A stretch of DNA of 64,000 nt from assembly GCA_963821925.1 (NCBI GenBank), contig CAWGFO010000010.1, forward strand, positions 124,001-188,000, written 5' to 3'. This DNA is from JAOUEA01 sp963821925 (GTDB taxonomy: Bacteria > Actinomycetota > UBA4738 > HRBIN12). The first letter of the stretch is position 1. Each line of letters opens with the position of its first letter. The translations under genes and the position numbers were made by a program. This document shows, one piece after another, positions 1 through 7,821 of the stretch. The notes beneath the pieces were generated by a model. That model saw nothing but the letters and a program-made list of their open reading frames with translations, was not told the DNA's origin and did no database searches.

Positions 1-498
1 TCGTGGCGGTGGTGGCGGGAGGGTACGTGGTCTTACGCGGTGCTCGCGGAGCCCGCCGGGCCGCCGGTCGGCGTCGAGGGCGTGGTCTCGATCCAGCCGC
101 TCTCGGGATGGGAGGTCGCCGGCCAGGGGCGGTCCGACGGCCACGCCTACACGCGACTGTCCCGGGGAAGCGGCACCCTCGACGTCGTGGCCTGGGGGTC
201 GGCGAGTGACGCCGAAACCCTCGCCACGGACTACCGCTCGGTGCTGCAGTCGCAGCTCTCGCAGCTGCAGGTCTCCGACGACCTCGAGCCCGTGGTGCTG
301 AAGGACGGCACGGCCGGGGTCCGCTTCCGGTACGTGGGCGTCGTGGCCGATACCGGGGCCACGGTCGAAGGGGTCGTGACGTGCGTCGTCACGCCCGACG
401 GACAGGGGGTCGTCTTCGACGGGTGGGCGCCCGAGGGCATGCTCTCGTTCGTCGACGGCGACCTCGAGACGATGGTCGACCGGGCGGTGATCGGCTGA
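1..498 (+). CDS. Hypothetical protein, 5' end cut by window edge
   Basis: The frame is open from the left edge to a TGA at 496-498, so the start lies outside the window or is the GTG at 40. The readable part (about 150 residues) has no Cys or His motif and looks like a soluble domain of alternating strands. A short hydrophobic run (VAVVAGGYVVL) is read in a different frame at 3-35; if real it would be a membrane anchor or signal joined by a frameshift, which cannot be settled here. The stop overlaps the PrsW start by one base, so the two are probably co-transcribed. Family not recognised. Confidence 0.55.
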   Translation, partial: SWRWWREGTWSYAVLAEPAGPPVGVEGVVSIQPLSGWEVAGQGRSDGHAYTRLSRGSGTLDVVAWGSASDAETLATDYRSVLQSQLSQLQVSDDLEPVVLKDGTAGVRFRYVGVVADTGATVEGVVTCVVTPDGQGVVFDGWAPEGMLSFVDGDLETMVDRAVIG

Positions 499-1700
499 TG
501 GCGCTGGCCGCCCGCCGCCGCCCGTTCCACCACGCGCGCTTCCTGCAGCCACGGCTCCCGGCGTTCTGGCTCTACCTGGTGTTGCTCGTGGCCACCGGCG
601 TCGTGGCCGTGGCGCAGGAGGCGGTCTTCCGCGACGCCTCTCCCGGCGGGTTCGCGCTCTCCTGGCTGCTGCTGGCCGTCTACGCGCTGCCGGTCTTCTT
701 CCTGGTCTACCTCCTGGACCTGTACGAACGGGAGCCGCTCTCGTTGATGGTGGCCGCGTTCCTGTGGGGGGCGATCGTCGCCACGACGCTGTCGGCGATC
801 GCGAACGGCGGCTGGGGGCTCGTCGTCGCCCGGGTCGGCGGGCCGGAGTTCGCCGCGCGCTGGACGGCTGCGCTCACCGCCCCGTTCGTCGAGGAGACGA
901 TCAAGGGCCTCGGCGTCGTGATGATCTACCTGATCGCGCGCGACGAGTTCGACGACGTGATGGACGGGTTCGTGTACGGGGCCGTCTGCGGGCTCGGGTT
1001 CGCGATCGTCGAGGACGTCGTGTACTTCGCGGTGGTCTTCGGCGGCGGGATCGGCGGCGTGTTGCAGGGCTTCTTCCTGCGGGTGGTCGCGAGCGGGCTG
1101 TACTCACATGTGCTCTACACGGGGATCGTGGGGATGGCGGTGGGGATCGTGGTCTCGCGGCGCTCGTCCGCCACGCTCGGCCGCCGGCTCCTGCAGGCCG
1201 CCGGGCTCTGCGCCGTGGCGGTGTTCGCGCACGTCCTGTGGAACTCGCCCGTGCTCGACCTGTTCCCCGCCGAGCCGTGGACCGGGACCGACTGGCTGCT
1301 GATCCCGGTGGCCACCGCGGTGAAGGGTCTGCCGTTGCTCGTGTTCGTCGCGATCGCGGTCGTCCTCGCACGCCGGCGGGAGCGCCGATGGCTGCACGAC
1401 GCGCTCGCGACCGAGGTTGGGGGCGACGGGATCTCGGCCGAGGAGCTCCGCCTGCTGGAGGTCCCGGGTCTGCGGCGCGGGGCCCGGCGGACGATGCGCC
1501 GGCGGGCGGGCTCGCGCGCGGCCTCGCTGCTGCACCGGCTCCAGCGCGAGCAGGTGAACCTCGCGATGGTGGCCTCCCGCGCGGTCGACCCGGCCGACCC
1601 GGCGCTCGCCCAGCAGCGCGCGCTCTGCCGGTCACTCCGCGACGCGCTCCGCGCGATCCCCGGGGCGGCGCCGGCCGAGACGACCGGTGTCGCCGGGTAG
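498..1700 (+). CDS. PrsW-family intramembrane metalloprotease
   Basis: Multi-spanning membrane protein of 400 residues. Family members cleave membrane proteins inside the bilayer, for example anti-sigma factors in Bacillus PrsW. Visible signatures are the EExxK motif (E132-E133-T-I-K136) at the start of a membrane helix, the GLGFAIVED motif with E172, and H204 in a third helix (SHVLYTG), the conserved metal-site set of the family. About eight hydrophobic segments lie between residues 22 and 310; the last 80 residues are basic and cytoplasmic. The ATG at 498 is chosen because it overlaps the upstream stop by one base and the hydrophobic domain follows at once. The substrate cannot be inferred from context. 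Confidence 0.88.
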   Translation: MALAARRRPFHHARFLQPRLPAFWLYLVLLVATGVVAVAQEAVFRDASPGGFALSWLLLAVYALPVFFLVYLLDLYEREPLSLMVAAFLWGAIVATTLSAIANGGWGLVVARVGGPEFAARWTAALTAPFVEETIKGLGVVMIYLIARDEFDDVMDGFVYGAVCGLGFAIVEDVVYFAVVFGGGIGGVLQGFFLRVVASGLYSHVLYTGIVGMAVGIVVSRRSSATLGRRLLQAAGLCAVAVFAHVLWNSPVLDLFPAEPWTGTDWLLIPVATAVKGLPLLVFVAIAVVLARRRERRWLHDALATEVGGDGISAEELRLLEVPGLRRGARRTMRRRAGSRAASLLHRLQREQVNLAMVASRAVDPADPALAQQRALCRSLRDALRAIPGAAPAETTGVAG

Positions 1701-1703
1701 GCT
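1698..1703 (+). promoter_or_regulatory. -10 box for leaderless meaB
   Basis: TAGGCT overlaps the TAG stop of the PrsW gene and ends 7 bases before the GTG at 1711. This is the spacing at which transcription would begin on the start codon itself. No upstream Shine-Dalgarno sequence is present. Confidence 0.55.
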
Positions 1704-1710
1704 GCTGCGC

Positions 1711-2646
1711 GTGGACGTGGAGGCGCTGATCGCGGGGGTGCTGGCGGGGGAACGGCGCGCCGTCGCTCGCGCGATCTCGGCGGTCGAGGACGGCGCCCCG
1801 GAGCTCGCGGCGATCTCCGCGGGGATCTACGCGCGGACCGGCGCCGCGGCCACGATCGGCCTCACGGGCGCCCCCGGCGTCGGGAAGTCGACCCTCGCCG
1901 GGGAGCTCGTGCGCGCCGCGCGCGCGGCCGGACGGACCGTGGCCGTCCTCGCGGTCGACCCCACGTCTCCGTACACGGGCGGGGCGCTGCTCGGCGACCG
2001 CGTGCGGATGCAGGAGCACGCGACCGACGCGGGCGTGTTCATCCGCTCGATGGCCACGCGCGGCCACCTCGGCGGGATGGCGCTCGCCGCCCCGGAGGCG
2101 GTCCGGATCCTGGACGCGGCCGGCTACGACCTCGTGATCGTCGAAACGGTCGGGGTGGGACAGGCCGAGGTCGACGTGGCCGCCGCCACCGACACCGCGC
2201 TCGTCGTGCTCGCGCCCGGGCTGGGCGACGCGATCCAGATGGCGAAGGCGGGGATCCTCGAGGTCGCCGACGTGTTCGTCGTGAACAAGGCCGACCGCGA
2301 CGGCGCCGGGGAGGTCGTCCGTGAGCTCCGGCAGATGCTCCGGCTGGGACCGTCGCGCGCCTGGCCCCCCCCGGTGCTCTCGACGGCCGCCCTCGAGCGG
2401 CGGGGGATCGACGAGCTCTGGGCCGCCGTCGACGACCACCGAGCGCACCTGGCGGACTCCGGGGACCTCGACGCGAAGCGCCGGGCCCGTCTGCTCCGCG
2501 AGGTGGAGAGCCTCGCGGCCGAGCGGTTCAGGCTCCGAGCGGCCGCGACCTTGGAGGCCGACGCCCGGCTCGTGGAGGACCTGGATGCCCGGCGGATCGA
2601 CCCGTACGCGGCGGCCGACCGGCTGGCACACGGCTCACCTGCATAG
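1711..2646 (+). CDS. meaB: MeaB/ArgK-type GTPase, methylmalonyl-CoA mutase chaperone
   Basis: 311-residue G protein that in characterised systems loads and protects the adenosylcobalamin cofactor of methylmalonyl-CoA mutase and related isomerases. The P-loop GAPGVGKST lies at residues 53-61, followed by VDPTSPYTGGALLGDR (switch region typical of MeaB), VETVGVGQAE (Walker B area) and the NKAD guanine-specificity motif. A GTG at 1687 is also in frame, but GTG 1711 is preferred because of the well-spaced -10 box and the absence of conserved residues before it. No mutase gene is in the window, so the partner must be elsewhere. Confidence 0.9.
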   Translation: MDVEALIAGVLAGERRAVARAISAVEDGAPELAAISAGIYARTGAAATIGLTGAPGVGKSTLAGELVRAARAAGRTVAVLAVDPTSPYTGGALLGDRVRMQEHATDAGVFIRSMATRGHLGGMALAAPEAVRILDAAGYDLVIVETVGVGQAEVDVAAATDTALVVLAPGLGDAIQMAKAGILEVADVFVVNKADRDGAGEVVRELRQMLRLGPSRAWPPPVLSTAALERRGIDELWAAVDDHRAHLADSGDLDAKRRARLLREVESLAAERFRLRAAATLEADARLVEDLDARRIDPYAAADRLAHGSPA

Positions 2647-2653
2647 GCTCTCA

Positions 2654-2718
2654 GTTGCAAGGTATTGCAGGAAGGCGGTAGGCTTGTTCTCGTTCACGGC
2701 GCGGGATCCGACCGCGCC
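2654..2718 (+). promoter_or_regulatory. Promoter, candidate Zur operator and leader hairpin of znuABC
   Basis: A -10 box TAGGCT at 2679-2684 lies 18 bases after TTGCAA (2655-2660), a plausible -35. Two direct TTGCA elements (2655 and 2665, 10 bases apart) match the half-sites in the fur/zur promoter at 5903-5930. The roughly 55-base leader contains a perfect 7-bp hairpin, GGCGCGG (2698-2704) pairing with CCGCGCC (2712-2718). A second TAGGCT overlaps the meaB stop at 2644-2649. Confidence 0.5.
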
Positions 2719-2744
2719 GGCCACCGAGGGGACGTTCGGACCGG

Positions 2745-3743
2745 ATGAAGCGATCGTCGATCGTCGTCGCGGCGTTGGCGCTGGTCGGCGCCGCCTGCTC
2801 GTCGTCGCGGGGCGGGACGGATGCCGATCCGAACCTGGTCCAGGTGGCCACGACCGTCTCGCCGGTCACGAACATCGTGCAGAACATCGGCGGCGACCGC
2901 GTGCAGGTCACCGGCATCGTGCCCGAGGGGACGAACAGCCACACGTTCGAACCGGCGCCCTCCGACGCGGCCGTGATGGCCGACGCCGACATCGTCTTCG
3001 TGAACGGCCTCCACCTCGAGGAGCCCACCCGCGAGCTCGCCGACGCGAACGTGCGAGACGGGGTGCCGGTGATCTCGCTCGGGGAGATGACGATCTCGCC
3101 CGATCAGTACATCTACGATTTCAGCTTCCCGGAGGCCGGCGGCGACCCGAACCCCCACCTGTGGACGAACCCGCTCTACGCCCTGAAGTACGCCGAGATC
3201 GTGAAGGACGAGCTCTCGAAGGTGGATCCCGGCGGAGCGGCCACGTACGAGGAGAACTACACCGCCTTCTCGAAGCGGATCGACCGGCTGGACACGGCGG
3301 TCCGTGAGGTGACGGCCACCGTGCCGGAAGCGAACCGCAAGCTCCTCACGTACCACGACTCATTCCCGTATTTCGCGCGCGAGTACGGCTGGACGATCAT
3401 CGGCGCGATCCAGCCGTCGGACTTCGCCGACCCGACCCCGCAGGAGGTGGCCGACCTGATCGACCAGATCAGGGCCGAGGACCTGCCCGCGATCTTCGGC
3501 TCCGAGGTGTTCCCGAGCCCCGTGCTCGAGCAGATCGCCGCGGAGACGGGCGCGACGTACATCGACGACCTCCGCGACGACGACCTCCCGGGCGAGAACG
3601 GCGACCCCGATCACAGCTACTTCGGGCTCATGGTCTTCGACTTCAAGACCTTCACGGGCGCCCTGGGGGGCGACCCTTCGGCGTTCGACGACATCGATCT
3701 CACGAACGTCTCGTCCGGCGACACGGCGAACTACCGGTACTGA
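2745..3743 (+). CDS. znuA: Zinc/manganese ABC transporter substrate-binding lipoprotein
   Basis: 332-residue periplasmic-type binding protein (cluster A-I) that would capture a divalent metal outside the membrane and hand it to the permease. The N-terminus is a lipoprotein signal with lipobox LVGAAC, lipidated Cys at residue 18. Candidate ligands are H66 (SHTFEP), H138 (HLWTNP), H204 (YHDSF) and an acidic/His site near 288-290. A His at the third position resembles ZnuA rather than Mn-binding members, which have Glu there, but no His-rich loop is present. It is the first gene of a three-gene operon with a 4-base gap to the ATPase. Zinc is inferred from H204 and the nearby Fur-family gene. Confidence 0.85.
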   Translation: MKRSSIVVAALALVGAACSSSRGGTDADPNLVQVATTVSPVTNIVQNIGGDRVQVTGIVPEGTNSHTFEPAPSDAAVMADADIVFVNGLHLEEPTRELADANVRDGVPVISLGEMTISPDQYIYDFSFPEAGGDPNPHLWTNPLYALKYAEIVKDELSKVDPGGAATYEENYTAFSKRIDRLDTAVREVTATVPEANRKLLTYHDSFPYFAREYGWTIIGAIQPSDFADPTPQEVADLIDQIRAEDLPAIFGSEVFPSPVLEQIAAETGATYIDDLRDDDLPGENGDPDHSYFGLMVFDFKTFTGALGGDPSAFDDIDLTNVSSGDTANYRY

Positions 3744-3747
3744 CGGC

Positions 3748-4557
3748 ATGGACCCGCTGATCCTGCTCGAGAAGGTCACCTGCCGGTACGGCAAGGAGCC
3801 CGTGCTGATCAACGTCGACCTCGAGGTCCGCCCGGGGGACTTCATCGGGGTGGTGGGCCCGAGTGGGTCCGGCAAGAGCACGCTGCTCAAGACGATCGCG
3901 GGCTCGATCGCGCCGATCGCCGGACGGATCCACCGAGCGAAGGGCACGGCGATCGGCTACGTCCCCCAGGTCGAGACCGTGAACTGGTTCTTCCCCGCGA
4001 CCGTGCGGGAGGCGGTGCTGATGGCCCGGTTCGACGGCCGCGTGGTCCCGTGGGCGTCGAAGGCGGACGTGGCCGAGGCGGAGGAGGTCCTCGGGCGGCT
4101 CGGGCTCGGCGGGCTGGGCGACCGGCACATCCGGGAGCTCTCCGGGGGCCAGCAGCAGCGCGTCTTCGTCGCGCGGGCGATGCTCCGTCGTCCGAAGCTG
4201 CTCCTGCTCGATGAGCCGACGAGCGGGGTCGACGTCCGGACGCGGCACGACGTGATGCACCTGATCCACGAGCTGCACCACGAGGGGCTCGCGATCGTCC
4301 TCACCACGCACGACCTGAACGGCATCGCGGCCCACCTGCCGCAGATCGTCTGCCTGAACCGCGAGGTGATCGCGACCGGTGCCCCGCGCGACGTGATCCG
4401 CTCCGACGTCCTGGAGCGCACGTACGGTGCGCCGCTCGAGGTCCTCGTGCACGGCGGGATGCCGGTCGTCGTGGAGCAGTATCCGGGGTACGACGAGGCG
4501 GACGAGGGCGCGCGCGTCCTGCCGCTGCGGGAGGGCCACCATGAACACCCTGCTTGA
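3748..4557 (+). CDS. znuC: Zinc/manganese ABC transporter ATP-binding protein
   Basis: 269-residue ATPase driving metal import. It has Walker A GPSGSGKS (37-44), a Q-loop at YVPQVE, signature LSGGQQQR, Walker B LLLLDEPTSGVD and the H-loop TTHD. The C-terminal tail (GMPVVVEQYPGYDE onward) is longer than in short ATPases of this class and overlaps the permease gene by 17 bases, a strong sign of translational coupling. Confidence 0.9.
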   Translation: MDPLILLEKVTCRYGKEPVLINVDLEVRPGDFIGVVGPSGSGKSTLLKTIAGSIAPIAGRIHRAKGTAIGYVPQVETVNWFFPATVREAVLMARFDGRVVPWASKADVAEAEEVLGRLGLGGLGDRHIRELSGGQQQRVFVARAMLRRPKLLLLDEPTSGVDVRTRHDVMHLIHELHHEGLAIVLTTHDLNGIAAHLPQIVCLNREVIATGAPRDVIRSDVLERTYGAPLEVLVHGGMPVVVEQYPGYDEADEGARVLPLREGHHEHPA

Positions 4558-5413
4558 GCCGTTCCACTACGGGTTCTTCCGGCACGCGCTGATGGTGGCG
4601 GTGCTGGCCGGCGGCCTCTGCGGGCTCGTGGGGGTGTACGTCGTGCTCCGGGGGATGAGCTACATCGGCCACGGTCTCTCGCACGCGATCTTCGGCGGGG
4701 CGGTGGCGGGCGCGGCGCTCCTGGGCGCCGGCGCCGGCGCCTCGCTGGGGCTCGGGTTCTACGTCGGCGCGGGGGTGTTCGGGGTCGGCGCAGCGCTCCT
4801 GATCAATCAGATCGCCCGCCGGCGCACGATCGGGGCCGACGCCGCGATCGGGGTGGTGACCTCGGCGGCGTTCGCGTTCGGGATCGCGATCATCTCGACG
4901 CAGGAGGGCTTCCAGACGAATGCCGAGGCACTGCTCTTCGGGAACGTCCTCGGGGTCACGATGGTCGACGTCCTCGTGGTCGCGGCGGTGGCGGCCGCGA
5001 TCGCGGTGACCGTCTTCCTGCGGTACCGGCAGCTGCTGTTCGCCACGTTCGACCCCGAGGTGGCCGAGGTCTCGGGCGTCCGCACCGATCGGACGGACGT
5101 GATCCTCGCGTTGATGCTCGCGGCGACGATCATCGCCACGATGAACGTCGTGGGCGTCATGTTGATCGCCGCGGTGCTCGTGATCCCGCCGGTGATCGCG
5201 CGCCTGCTGACCGACAGCTTCCACCGGATGCTCTGGATCTCGGTGGTCGTGGGCGCCTCGCTCGGCTTCGTGGGCGTCTACCTCTCGTACTACCTCGACG
5301 TCTCGTCGGGCGCCACGGTCGTGCTCACGGGCGCGGCGCTGTTCGCGGGGGTCTACGTGTGGTCGGCCTACAGGGGTCGCCGGGCGATGGTGGACGCGCT
5401 CGACGCCCACTAG
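4541..5413 (+). CDS. znuB: Zinc/manganese ABC transporter permease
   Basis: 290-residue membrane protein of the ABC-3 family with about eight hydrophobic helices. The conserved segment VLRGMSYIGHGLSHAIFGG, near residues 32-50, is characteristic of ZnuB/MntC permeases. The ATG at 4541 is chosen because the membrane domain begins directly after it; the start lies inside the 3' end of znuC. It ends 28 bases before the convergent Fur-family gene, and no clear terminator hairpin was seen in that gap. Confidence 0.88.
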   Translation: MNTLLEPFHYGFFRHALMVAVLAGGLCGLVGVYVVLRGMSYIGHGLSHAIFGGAVAGAALLGAGAGASLGLGFYVGAGVFGVGAALLINQIARRRTIGADAAIGVVTSAAFAFGIAIISTQEGFQTNAEALLFGNVLGVTMVDVLVVAAVAAAIAVTVFLRYRQLLFATFDPEVAEVSGVRTDRTDVILALMLAATIIATMNVVGVMLIAAVLVIPPVIARLLTDSFHRMLWISVVVGASLGFVGVYLSYYLDVSSGATVVLTGAALFAGVYVWSAYRGRRAMVDALDAH

Positions 5414-5441
5414 GGGCATGGCCTGATCGCGTGAACGACAA

Positions 5442-5882
5442 CTAGTTCCCCGCGGCCGCGCATCCGGCGCAGCGTCCGGTGATCGCGAAGTGCGTGAGGT
5501 CCGCGACGAAACCGTGGTGGCGCTTGATCAGCCCCTGCAGGGCGTGCGCCTCCTTCAGCGAGAGCGCGTCGTCGGCGCCGCAGTGGCCGCACGTGAGGTG
5601 CACGTGCTCGGCCTCCTCCGACCGGTGGTACTCGGCACCCGTCTCGAGGTGCGAATGGGCGAGCACGCCGACCTCCTCGAGGAGCGTGAGGGTCCGGTAG
5701 ACCGTGGAGGCGTTCACGCCCGGCATCTCGCCCTGCACCTTGCGGGCGACGATCGCGGGGGAGATGTGGCCCTGGGTGCGCATCACCTCGGTGACGATCG
5801 CGCGGCGCTGGGGTGTCATGCGGAGCCCGCGGCTGCGCAGCAGCTCCATCACGTCGCCGTAGTCGTGACCCGTCCGTTCCAT
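5442..5882 (-). CDS. Fur-family metalloregulator, probably Zur-like
   Basis: 146-residue transcriptional regulator. The winged helix covers residues 1-85 (MTPQRRAIV, NASTVYRTLTLLEEVGVL) and the dimerisation/metal domain follows. Structural zinc Cys pairs are C98/C101 (CGHC) and C138/C141 (CAGC); His-rich segments EHVHLTC and KRHHGFVADLTHF supply the sensing site. The ATG at 5882 sits 7 bases after a TACACT box, so the mRNA is probably leaderless. Location convergent to znuABC and shared GTTGCA half-sites suggest zinc-dependent repression of the importer and of itself. PerR or Fur function is not excluded. Confidence 0.82.
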   Translation of the reverse strand: MERTGHDYGDVMELLRSRGLRMTPQRRAIVTEVMRTQGHISPAIVARKVQGEMPGVNASTVYRTLTLLEEVGVLAHSHLETGAEYHRSEEAEHVHLTCGHCGADDALSLKEAHALQGLIKRHHGFVADLTHFAITGRCAGCAAAGN

Positions 5883-5889
5883 GCGGCGC

Positions 5890-5930
5890 AGTGTAGCAGC
5901 GTGTTGCAGGTGCAACGAACGTTGCACCTG
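5890..5930 (-). promoter_or_regulatory. Promoter and palindromic operator of the Fur-family gene
   Basis: On the minus strand a TACACT -10 box (5895-5890) lies 7 bases from the start codon. Just upstream is a perfect 11-bp inverted repeat with a 2-base centre (CAGGTGCAACG-AA-CGTTGCACCTG parts at 5907-5917 and 5920-5930). An additional GTTGCA at 5903-5908 makes a second nested palindrome GTTGCA-GG-TGCAAC. The array covers the -35 region, as expected for autorepression. Confidence 0.65.
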
Positions 5931-5935
5931 CCGCG

Positions 5936-6862
5936 TTAGGCGTCTCGATCGGGTGCCCTGGGAGGCTCGGGCGGGGGCAGCCCGAGCGCCCTCGCGGCCC
6001 ACGGCAGCGCCGTGCGCGCCTGCAGCAGCTGCAGCCGGCGGACGTGGGGCGCCTCCGGGATCGGCGCCCGCGCCGCATGCGAGGCGAAGTAGCCGGCCAG
6101 CATCGCCGCGAAGGCCGCCATGTCGGGAGCCGGCGGCACGACCTGCTCGGGCGGTGGGCCTCCCTCGGCCTCCAGGCTCGGGAGCCACGACGCCACGTCG
6201 AACCGCGGGTTCCCACGGCACGCGAAGTTCCAGTCGATGAACCGCGCGCCGTCCTCGCGCAGGCACAGGTTGTCGCTGCGGACGTCCATGTGGAGCAGCC
6301 GGTCACCCTCGAGCGGCGCCGCGTGCGCGGTCTCCGTGAGCGCGGGCAGGCAGGCGTCGAGCCAGTCCTCGTCGCACAGCCCGAGCTCAAGGACCGCCGC
6401 TCGGTGCGTCGCGACCTCGGGCCACCCCTCGCGGTCGAACTGACCGGCACCGACCCCGGGGATCTCGGGTGAGATCGCCGCGTCGGCGACCTGCGCGAGC
6501 CCGTCGAGTACCGCCTGAACGCGTGCGCGGTCCCACGGCGGCGGCCATGCGGCGTCGCTCAGATCCTCGAGGACGAGGACGGGGCGCTCGCCGTCGTCGT
6601 CCCACCCGAGCATCCGCGGCAGGAAGGGCAGCCCCAGGTGCTGCACGTAGAAGAGGCGCTCGTCGCGGATCCAGGCCGCGGTGTCGAGGGTGTACGCGAT
6701 CTTGACGAAGCGCGTGCTCCCGTCGGGGAGCGTCGCGATCCAGCGGGAGGCCGCGGTCTGGCCGCCTCGCGTCACCCGTCGCCAGCCGACCGGCGTGGTC
6801 TTCAGCGCGCGGGCGGCCCGCCCGATGTCGTCGCGGCCCGGTCGCGGCTCCTCGGCGTGCAT
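5936..6862 (-). CDS. Aminoglycoside phosphotransferase (APH)-family kinase
   Basis: 308-residue protein kinase-like fold enzyme. The N-lobe contains the ATP-anchoring Lys in TRFVKIAY (K54). The catalytic loop HMDVRSDN (H191, D193, N198) and the metal-binding FIDW (D210-W211) are intact, so phosphotransfer activity is likely. Substrates across this family range from antibiotics to sugars and choline, and nothing here narrows it. It starts at an ATG 6 bases after a TAGGCT box. It reads away from the NAD(P)-binding gene in a divergent pair and ends a few bases from the fur operator. Confidence 0.8.
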   Translation of the reverse strand: MHAEEPRPGRDDIGRAARALKTTPVGWRRVTRGGQTAASRWIATLPDGSTRFVKIAYTLDTAAWIRDERLFYVQHLGLPFLPRMLGWDDDGERPVLVLEDLSDAAWPPPWDRARVQAVLDGLAQVADAAISPEIPGVGAGQFDREGWPEVATHRAAVLELGLCDEDWLDACLPALTETAHAAPLEGDRLLHMDVRSDNLCLREDGARFIDWNFACRGNPRFDVASWLPSLEAEGGPPPEQVVPPAPDMAAFAAMLAGYFASHAARAPIPEAPHVRRLQLLQARTALPWAARALGLPPPEPPRAPDRDA

Positions 6863-6868
6863 CCGCGA

Positions 6869-6907
6869 AGCCTAGCGAGGCGGATGGGTGCCCGCCGCCG
6901 GTAGCCT
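6869..6907. promoter_or_regulatory. Divergent leaderless promoters (kinase / NAD(P)-binding gene)
   Basis: The minus-strand TAGGCT (6874-6869) is 6 bases from the ATG at 6862. The plus-strand TAGCCT (6902-6907) is 7 bases from the ATG at 6915. Neither gene has a Shine-Dalgarno sequence. Confidence 0.55.
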
Positions 6908-6914
6908 GGCGCGC

Positions 6915-7811
6915 ATGACGGTGATGGTGACCGGCGCGTCGGGACCGCTCGGGCACGCCCTGATCCCGCGGCTCGCGGCGCGCGACGAGGTCCGCGCGGC
7001 CGTCCGCCGGCCCGATGCCGCCGAGCCGCTCCGGGCGATGGGGGCGAAGGTCACGGTCGGACGCCTGGACGACGCGGACGCGCTCGCCGAGGTGCTCCGG
7101 CGCGTCTTCACGGTGATCCACCTGGTCGGCGGCGCGCACCAGCCCGACGACGACGAGGTGTTGGCCGCGAACCACGGGTCGGTGGTGACGGCCCTGGCCG
7201 CTGCCCGTCAGGCGGAGGTCCGGCGATTCATCCTCGTCTCGGTCCCAGGGGCCTCGCCCGACGCCCGCGACCCGTACCTGCGGGCGAAGGGCCTCGCCGA
7301 GGAGGCGGTCGTCCATTCCGGGCTCGAGCACGCCGTGATCCGCAGCACCCACCTCTACGGGCTCGGCGGGCTGTGGTTCACGGCGGTGGTCCAGGCGGCG
7401 CTCGCCGATCCGCCGCTCGTGCCGGGGGACCCCGAGGCGGTGCTCGCGCCGGCGTTCGTGGACGACCTCGCCGAGGTGATCGTGGCCGCCGACGACCGCC
7501 AGGAGGACCCCGCGGGCACGTGGGCCCTGGAGGGCCCCGACGCCGTGACGGCGCGCCAGCTCGCCCGACTGCTGGCGGGGAACGGGGCTCTCGACCCGGT
7601 CGGGATCGAGGACGTCGGACTCCCGGCGGTGCTCGAGCGGCTGCTCGGGGTGCCGATCTCGGCACCGGCGGCCCGGATCTTCTCGATCCCCGGCCGCGCC
7701 GACGCGCCGGACGCGGCGGCAGGGTTCGGGGTCCATCGGACCCCGCTCGTCGATGGTCTCCGGATCACGGCGGAGCGCGCGGCCGGGGCGAGCGTCGCGG
7801 ACTACGGGTAG
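6915..7811 (+). CDS. NAD(P)-binding NmrA/complex-I-subunit-like protein
   Basis: 298-residue atypical short-chain dehydrogenase. It begins directly with the Rossmann nucleotide motif TGASGPLG (residues 6-13) and contains the NmrA-type strands VIHLVGG and RFILVSVPGA. The catalytic Tyr is replaced by the weak context DPYLRAKGLAEE, in which Y and K keep a YxxxK spacing. Such proteins act as redox sensors, epimerase-like enzymes or assembly factors. The start is fixed by the -10 box 7 bases upstream. Its 3' end overlaps the -10 box of the following enoyl-CoA hydratase gene. Confidence 0.75.
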   Translation: MTVMVTGASGPLGHALIPRLAARDEVRAAVRRPDAAEPLRAMGAKVTVGRLDDADALAEVLRRVFTVIHLVGGAHQPDDDEVLAANHGSVVTALAAARQAEVRRFILVSVPGASPDARDPYLRAKGLAEEAVVHSGLEHAVIRSTHLYGLGGLWFTAVVQAALADPPLVPGDPEAVLAPAFVDDLAEVIVAADDRQEDPAGTWALEGPDAVTARQLARLLAGNGALDPVGIEDVGLPAVLERLLGVPISAPAARIFSIPGRADAPDAAAGFGVHRTPLVDGLRITAERAAGASVADYG

Positions 7812-7814
7812 CAT
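7809..7814 (+). promoter_or_regulatory. -10 box for leaderless enoyl-CoA hydratase gene
   Basis: TAGCAT overlaps the TAG stop of the upstream gene and ends 7 bases before ATG 7822. Confidence 0.5.
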
Positions 7815-7821
7815 CCGCGCC

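Noticed and set aside
3..209. A small membrane-peptide gene at the left edge
   Set aside because: Only the first 11 residues are hydrophobic; the remainder is Arg/Gly-rich shadow of the frame used by the protein ending at 498.
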